DNA of 64,000 bases from NCBI GenBank assembly GCA_040218045.1, contig JAVJQA010000024.1:62001-126000 (forward strand), given 5' to 3'. Positions within the stretch are counted from its first letter, which is position 1, and every line of letters starts with the position of its first letter. The notes beneath the pieces were generated by a model, which saw only the letters and a list, made by a program, of their open reading frames with translations, had not been told where the DNA came from and searched no databases. A program made the translations under genes and the position numbers. Positions 59,621 through 64,000 of this stretch are shown here, one piece after another. The stretch is from Marinoscillum sp040218045 (GTDB lineage Bacteria; Bacteroidota; Bacteroidia; Cytophagales; Cyclobacteriaceae).

Positions 59621-61068
59621 TGTCAAACAAATTGATTATTACGGAAGGAAAGCAAAACTGGCAAGACCTTCCGACAGATGCCGAGATTATCTCTCCAGGT
59701 GAGTATTTCTCTGAGGAGCAATATCAAAAATCAAGGAAATATAAGATTGTCAATTTATGTAAGAGCTATCAATATCAAAGTGTGGGCTACTACGTGTCGC
59801 TGCTGGCAGAAGCAAGGGGACACAAGGTGATGCCGCAGATTACCACACTCCAGGATTTCCGTTTTCCAACTTTAGTTAAAGAAGATGCAGAAGATTTTGA
59901 TGATCTGATCCAGCAATCTTTAAAGAAGCAGGATGGAGACAAAGTAGATCTGATCATTTGTTTGGGTAAAGTAGAGCATGCGAGTTTTAGTAGGATTGGA
60001 TCATTGTTGTTCAACCTGTTCCAGGTTCCTATGCTCAAGGCAGTATTTCAGAAAAAGGATAAATGGGTTCTTTCTCAACTGAAACCATTGAACTTAAAGG
60101 AATTACCGGATGATCAGGAGTCCCTAATGAGGAGCGCACTTGATGAATACCTTCAAGGTAAAAACCGGATCAATAAACAGTACAGTCGTAAAAAGTTTGA
60201 TCTGGCAATATTGGTGAACCCTGAGGAGGAAACTGCCCCCTCCAATAAAAAAGCCATTCAAAATTTTGTGAAGGCGGGGGAAAAGGTAGGGTTTAACGTG
60301 GATGTGATCACCAAAAATGATTTTGCCAAGCTCATCCAGTATGATGCCTTGTTTATCAGAGAGACGACCAACGTAAACCATCATACCTTCAAGTTTGCGA
60401 AAAAGGCAGCCTCAGAAGGACTTGTGGTCATGGATGATCCGGAATCTATTCTGAGATGTACTAATAAGGTGTATTTGAGTGAGTTACTTCGGGCACACCA
60501 TATTCCTACTCCTGAGTATTATATTATCAGGAAAGAAAAAATGAGTCAAATCAATAAAACGGGCTTTGAATATCCGATTATTCTGAAGCAACCTGATGGA
60601 TCATTTTCAAAGGGAGTAAAGAAAGCCAAGAATGAATCTGAGCTTACAAAAGTCCTTAAGGACTTCTTTCAAACCTCTGAGTTGGTGATTGCCCAGGAGT
60701 TTATCCCAACAGATTTCGACTGGCGGGTAGGTGTGCTCAACAAGAAGCCACTTTATGTATGCAGATACTACATGGCAAAGGATCATTGGCAGATCGTCAA
60801 CTGGAAAGGACAAGGCTTGCCTGATGAGGGGGATGCAGATACAATTGCCGTGGAAGATGCTCCAAAAGCATTGCTTGATCTGGCAGTGAAAGCAACGTCC
60901 CTGATTGGTAACGGGCTCTATGGCGTTGACATCAAGCAAAGGGGCCGTAAGTTTTATATCATCGAAATTAACGATAACCCCAACCTGGATGAAGGAGTGG
61001 AGGATAGGGTTTTGAAACAACAGCTCTATGTAACTATCATGCAGGAATTTATGAATAGACTACTATAA
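59620..61068 (+). CDS. RimK-like ATP-grasp ligase with RLAN domain
   Basis: This 482-residue protein couples a RimK-like ATP-grasp N-terminal (RLAN) domain (about 1-185) to a C-terminal ATP-grasp ligase. ATP-site parts are YPIILKQPDGSFSKGV, IAQEFIPTDFDWRVGV and FYIIEINDNPNLDEGV (metal-binding E-x-N). RimK relatives add glutamate or related amino acids to a carboxyl end of a protein or peptide. Its start overlaps the peptidase stop by 1 nt, and the GCS2-type ligase follows after 6 nt. Confidence 0.9.
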   Translation: MSNKLIITEGKQNWQDLPTDAEIISPGEYFSEEQYQKSRKYKIVNLCKSYQYQSVGYYVSLLAEARGHKVMPQITTLQDFRFPTLVKEDAEDFDDLIQQSLKKQDGDKVDLIICLGKVEHASFSRIGSLLFNLFQVPMLKAVFQKKDKWVLSQLKPLNLKELPDDQESLMRSALDEYLQGKNRINKQYSRKKFDLAILVNPEEETAPSNKKAIQNFVKAGEKVGFNVDVITKNDFAKLIQYDALFIRETTNVNHHTFKFAKKAASEGLVVMDDPESILRCTNKVYLSELLRAHHIPTPEYYIIRKEKMSQINKTGFEYPIILKQPDGSFSKGVKKAKNESELTKVLKDFFQTSELVIAQEFIPTDFDWRVGVLNKKPLYVCRYYMAKDHWQIVNWKGQGLPDEGDADTIAVEDAPKALLDLAVKATSLIGNGLYGVDIKQRGRKFYIIEINDNPNLDEGVEDRVLKQQLYVTIMQEFMNRLL

Positions 61069-61074
61069 TCCAAA

Positions 61075-62304
61075 ATGACTAAAAGACTGCATTTATTCGA
61101 AGCCTACGGTGTAGAGCTGGAATATATGATTGTAGATCAAAATACCCTTGATATCCAACCGATAGCTGAAGTATTGCTTAAAAATGAGGCCGGGGAGATT
61201 CAGGGGGAGCTTGAGAGAGGAATGACTGCATGGAGCAATGAACTCGTGAGTCACGTGGTGGAGATGAAATCCAATGGGCCTAGCGCGGATCTTACAGCGT
61301 TGAGAGACCAATTGGTACTGGATGTGGCGGCTGCCAATGCTCTTTTGGCTGGGAAGGGAGCCATGCTCCTACCTTCGGCAGCCCATCCATGGATGAACCC
61401 CGCAAAAGAGACCAAGCTTTGGGAACACGAAAGCCAGGAAATCTATCATCTCTATGATAAAATTTTCAGCTGTAAAGGGCACGGTTGGTCCAACCTTCAA
61501 AGCACACATATCAACCTGCCATTTTACGATGATGAGGAGTTCACAAGACTTCATACAGCGATTCGCTTTATGATGCCAATGATTCCTGCCTTGACAGCTG
61601 CAAGTCCAGTCCTGGATGGGAAGTTTACCGGATACCTGGACAAGCGATTGTATTATTATGAAAAGAACCAATCGAAAATACCAATTCTTACAGGTAAGGT
61701 GATCCCGGAGCGCCTGTTTACCAAGCATGCCTATCAGAAGCATGTGTATGATCGGATAGCAGCCGCAATCAAACCATTTGACCCGGACAATATCTTAAAA
61801 CCTGTGTGGTTAAATTCACGCGGGGCCATGGCGAGGTTTGATCGTGGAGCTATTGAAATCAGGATTATAGATATACAGGAGTGTCCCTCTGCAGATATTG
61901 CCCTTGTTGCATTGGTCACAGAGATAGTAAAGCTTTTAGTTAAAGGTAAAGTTGTATCCTTTGATTTGCAGGAAGCCTTTGAAACAGATGATCTTCATGC
62001 GATTTTCAGGCAGTGTGTAAAGAATGGTTCAAAATCATTAATATCAGATCCTGCCTATGCGACAGCATGGGGATTTGACCAGAGTTTTGAAGGAAAGGAA
62101 TTCTGGAAAAAGATGATTGAGCTGGTTTCACCTAATCCTCAAATGCAAGAATGGAACGGTATTCTGAAAAGCATCAACGACAAGGGTACTTTGGCAGAGC
62201 GGATTGTAGAAAGTATTGGAGAGGACTATACGCAATCAAACTTACGAAGTGTTTACATGAGATTGGCTGTCTGTCTTCAAGAGGATCGTTTGTTTAACGT
62301 ATGA
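61075..62304 (+). CDS. GCS2-family glutamate-cysteine ligase-like amide ligase
   Basis: This 409-residue protein is a member of the GCS2 carboxylate-amine ligase family. It opens HLFEAYGVELEYMIVDQNTL, with the metal-binding Glu pair, and carries WSNLQSTHINLPFYDDEEF and ARFDRGAIEIRIIDIQECPS. The family joins glutamate or similar acids to an amine using ATP. No glutathione synthetase gene is here, so classical glutathione synthesis is unlikely. Next to an ATP-grasp ligase it probably makes a distinct peptide bond. Confidence 0.9.
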   Translation: MTKRLHLFEAYGVELEYMIVDQNTLDIQPIAEVLLKNEAGEIQGELERGMTAWSNELVSHVVEMKSNGPSADLTALRDQLVLDVAAANALLAGKGAMLLPSAAHPWMNPAKETKLWEHESQEIYHLYDKIFSCKGHGWSNLQSTHINLPFYDDEEFTRLHTAIRFMMPMIPALTAASPVLDGKFTGYLDKRLYYYEKNQSKIPILTGKVIPERLFTKHAYQKHVYDRIAAAIKPFDPDNILKPVWLNSRGAMARFDRGAIEIRIIDIQECPSADIALVALVTEIVKLLVKGKVVSFDLQEAFETDDLHAIFRQCVKNGSKSLISDPAYATAWGFDQSFEGKEFWKKMIELVSPNPQMQEWNGILKSINDKGTLAERIVESIGEDYTQSNLRSVYMRLAVCLQEDRLFNV

Positions 62305-63026
62305 GAAAGAAGGTCCTGGTAATTACTTGCGAGCATGCAAGTAATTACATCCCGGTGCCTTACGAGCAATATTTTATTGAGGCTCACAAAGAGTTGAATT
62401 CACATTTAGGTTGGGATCCGGGAGCCATTGAACTAGCCAATCATGTGGCCGAGAAGTTGAATGTAGAGCTGATATATTATCAATTTACCCGATTATTGAT
62501 TGAGGTAAACCGATCCTTGTCCCATCCACACTTGTTTTCAAAGTTCACTAAAGAATTGAGTGCTCCAGAACACAATAAGTTGATTGAAGGCTTCTACCTA
62601 CCTTACCGTTTAGATGTAGAAAACAAGATCCGTCGACTGGTGAATCTCGATATGCAAGTAGTTCATGTTGGTGTGCATACATTTACACCGGAATTTTTCG
62701 GGGAAAAACGAGCAGTCGAGATCGGAATCCTTTTTGATCCTGATAGAGCTAATGAACTGGAGTTCAATTCAAAGTGGCGAGATGAAATGATGGGTTTGAG
62801 TAAGGCGTATGCAGTAAGGCTAAATGAGCCCTATGCCGGGAAGGATGATGGTTTCACTACTTATCTGAGATCACAGTTTGATGATGATGCATACCTGGGG
62901 ATAGAGCTGGAGGTCAGTCAGAAGTTCACCAAAGGCGATCAGCAGTTGTACACCTTGATCACCGAAAGTCTCTATAGAACTTTTAACGATCTTCAGCCTG
63001 GTTCTTTTGTAGTACGTCATCCATAG
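62301..63026 (+). CDS. N-formylglutamate amidohydrolase-like enzyme
   Basis: This 241-residue protein fits the N-formylglutamate deformylase family. It starts VLVITCEHASNYIPVPYEQY, then HLGWDPGAIELANHVAEKLN, TRLLIEVNRSLSHP and HVGVHTFTPEFFGEKRAVEI. These hold the zinc ligands of the carboxypeptidase-like fold. No histidine-degradation genes are near, so a different acyl- or peptidyl-glutamate is the likelier substrate. It overlaps the GCS2 gene by 4 nt (ATGA) and the convergent Spy-like gene by 44 nt. Confidence 0.9.
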   Translation: MRKKVLVITCEHASNYIPVPYEQYFIEAHKELNSHLGWDPGAIELANHVAEKLNVELIYYQFTRLLIEVNRSLSHPHLFSKFTKELSAPEHNKLIEGFYLPYRLDVENKIRRLVNLDMQVVHVGVHTFTPEFFGEKRAVEIGILFDPDRANELEFNSKWRDEMMGLSKAYAVRLNEPYAGKDDGFTTYLRSQFDDDAYLGIELEVSQKFTKGDQQLYTLITESLYRTFNDLQPGSFVVRHP

Positions 63027-63453
63027 TCTTAAGGAATTGTGCTTTTTGTTCTTCAGTACATATTGCAGCTAGCTCAGCTGTTAACTTTTGTGTTTCTTTT
63101 TCCATGGCTTTTTGTGTCTGGAATAAGTCGTCATTGGCTTTTTCCAAAGCTGAACTGTCTCCAGCGATAATCGCCTGATTTACCCGGTGTTTTCTCAAAA
63201 GAAACTCTCTGTTAAAATCATGCATTTTATTTCTATGTGCTTTCCATTCACCTTGCAATTGATGACGCTGTTCTCTGGTGAGATTGAGCTCACGGTGTAG
63301 CATTGGTGTGGATATCTCTGGTCGGGATCTTCGGTGTTCTCCTCTATGCCGTCCCTCCGGTCTATTGATCCAGATGAAACCCATAAGGACTATATTGATA
63401 ATTACCAAAAGGAGAACCGCTCCGATAAGTATTTTTTGTGTTTTATTCATCAT
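62983..63453 (-). CDS. Spy/CpxP-like periplasmic protein
   Basis: This 156-residue protein has one N-terminal membrane anchor (ILIGAVLLLVIINIVLMGFI) and a helical periplasmic part rich in Arg and Gln. The LTREQRHQLQGEWKAHR and EEQKAQFLKTMDDVL repeats recall the LTxxQ motifs of Spy/CpxP chaperone or metal-sensing proteins. It is the third gene of a minus-strand set after a sigma factor and a small membrane protein, so it is probably under their control. Confidence 0.75.
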   Translation of the reverse strand: MMNKTQKILIGAVLLLVIINIVLMGFIWINRPEGRHRGEHRRSRPEISTPMLHRELNLTREQRHQLQGEWKAHRNKMHDFNREFLLRKHRVNQAIIAGDSSALEKANDDLFQTQKAMEKETQKLTAELAAICTEEQKAQFLKTMDDVLQKNQAEDR

Positions 63454-63727
63454 CAGTGAAGTTTAAAATGGGTGCCGAACTTGACATGACGTACTCAGAA
63501 AGTGCTTCATTTTCTTGGCTTTCATTATCAATACTTAAAAGCGTGAAAATATTGATAAGACCGAAAATTACCAGTGCTGCAGCGCTGTATTGAATCCATT
63601 TATTCCACTTTTGCAACATTCTAAGGCGCATGATTATTTGATTTTCAAAATCTTCAGGAGCTATAGCGCGCTCCATTGAATCCAGGGCATTCAGCGTTTG
63701 TTCTATTTGGTCATTGATGCTGCTCAT
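63443..63727 (-). CDS. Small membrane protein, possible anti-sigma factor
   Basis: This 94-residue protein has a cytoplasmic N-terminal half (QIEQTLNALDSMERAIAPED, IIMRLRMLQKWNKW), one membrane helix (YSAAALVIFGLINIFTLLSI) and a short periplasmic tail. Its gene overlaps the sigma factor gene by 17 nt and the Spy-like gene by 11 nt. Position, size and topology fit an anti-sigma factor, but no zinc-type (ZAS) motif is present, so the role is inferred from context. Confidence 0.6.
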   Translation of the reverse strand: MSSINDQIEQTLNALDSMERAIAPEDFENQIIMRLRMLQKWNKWIQYSAAALVIFGLINIFTLLSIDNESQENEALSEYVMSSSAPILNFTDDE

Positions 63728-64000
63728 AGTATGTAGTTAGGTATGTTTTTAAATTGGCCTTTGCTCTGTGTATTAATGATTCTATAGCAGAGACACTTTT
63801 ATCCATTATTTCACTGATCTCTTGTTGGCTGAGAAATTCTACCTTGTGCAGGGTAAAAGCAACTCTCTGCATTTCTGGTAAGGTATCTAAAGCATGAAAA
63901 AGCACACGAGCGAGTTCTTTATTCTCAAGAGAAACCCCGGGATGATCAAAATCAATTGCATTGGATAGCTGATCAGAATATTCGACTTCTATCACCTCTC
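63711..64000 (-). CDS. ECF sigma factor, partial
   Basis: The 3' part of an ECF sigma-70 gene that continues past the right edge. The visible part is region 4: LFHALDTLPEMQRVAFTLHK, then QQEISEIMDKSVSAIESLI, the helix-turn-helix that reads the -35 site, and HRAKANLKTYL. The frame is open to the window edge, so the true start is outside. It heads the minus-strand set with a small membrane protein and the Spy-like protein, which together look like an envelope-stress or metal-stress unit. Confidence 0.85.
   Translation of the reverse strand, partial: EVIEVEYSDQLSNAIDFDHPGVSLENKELARVLFHALDTLPEMQRVAFTLHKVEFLSQQEISEIMDKSVSAIESLIHRAKANLKTYLTTYYEQHQ

Overview
The window reads as chromosomal DNA of a Bacteroidota bacterium, most likely a Cytophagales-type marine or soil glider (Reichenbachiella, Fulvivirga, Roseivirga or Marivirga-like; this placement is inference). 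Supporting signs are TAnnTTTG promoter boxes, lack of Shine-Dalgarno sequences, many short lipoproteins with a Cys soon after a hydrophobic leader, an L32 protein without its zinc cysteines, a single-chain fused E1 ketoacid dehydrogenase, and chemotaxis-like signalling proteins with no flagellar genes. Coding density is high and base composition is moderate.

Layout. 1-2.5 kb: the end of a CheA-like kinase gene, then CheY-like, CheX-like and SpoIIE-type phosphatase genes, facing a CheC-like gene. 2.5-7 kb: a minus-strand housekeeping operon yceD-rpmF-fabH-efp-accB-accC ending in a clear terminator. 6.9-12.6 kb: pdxA, rsmA, mgtE, a hydroxyacid dehydrogenase, greA with a terminator-like leader, a HIT protein and an acetyltransferase. 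12.6-28.4 kb: a looser, accessory stretch of lipoproteins (one with a Kunitz/BPTI cysteine pattern), a cupin, an XRE regulator, a ParE-type toxin-antitoxin pair, a beta-helix lipoprotein, recQ, a GH30 glycosidase and a sugar isomerase-like protein. It is strewn with REP-like hairpin repeats, including four copies of a 52-nt element.

28.4-35 kb: ruvC facing a tightly packed seven-gene operon (UPF0104 membrane protein, processive glycosyltransferase, small protein, GAF-SpoIIE phosphatase, polysaccharide deacetylase, TatD, asparaginase), then tRNA-Ser(GGA). A GIY-YIG endonuclease gene sits directly behind the tRNA and is followed by a second, interrupted copy of the tRNA 3' half. 35.4-37.7 kb: an ExbB/ExbD energising operon. 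37.8-42 kb: minus-strand genes including smpB, tsaD, an HNH nuclease and an aldehyde dehydrogenase. 42-49.9 kb: tamB, a photolyase, a YbjN-like gene, the RNase P RNA and an NtrC-like regulator lacking its DNA-binding domain. 49.9-58.9 kb: a tiny lipoprotein, a LuxE-like protein, the E1 fusion, alanine dehydrogenase, an HsdR-N-like protein, an MFS transporter and a type II NADH dehydrogenase.

58.9-63.0 kb holds the most intriguing set: four abutting genes for a C39-like cysteine peptidase, a RimK-like ATP-grasp ligase, a GCS2-type glutamate ligase and an N-formylglutamate amidohydrolase-like enzyme. Together they look like a pathway that builds and trims an unknown glutamate-containing peptide or protein tag. 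The window closes with an ECF sigma factor (cut by the edge), a small membrane protein that may be its anti-sigma factor, and a Spy/CpxP-like periplasmic protein.
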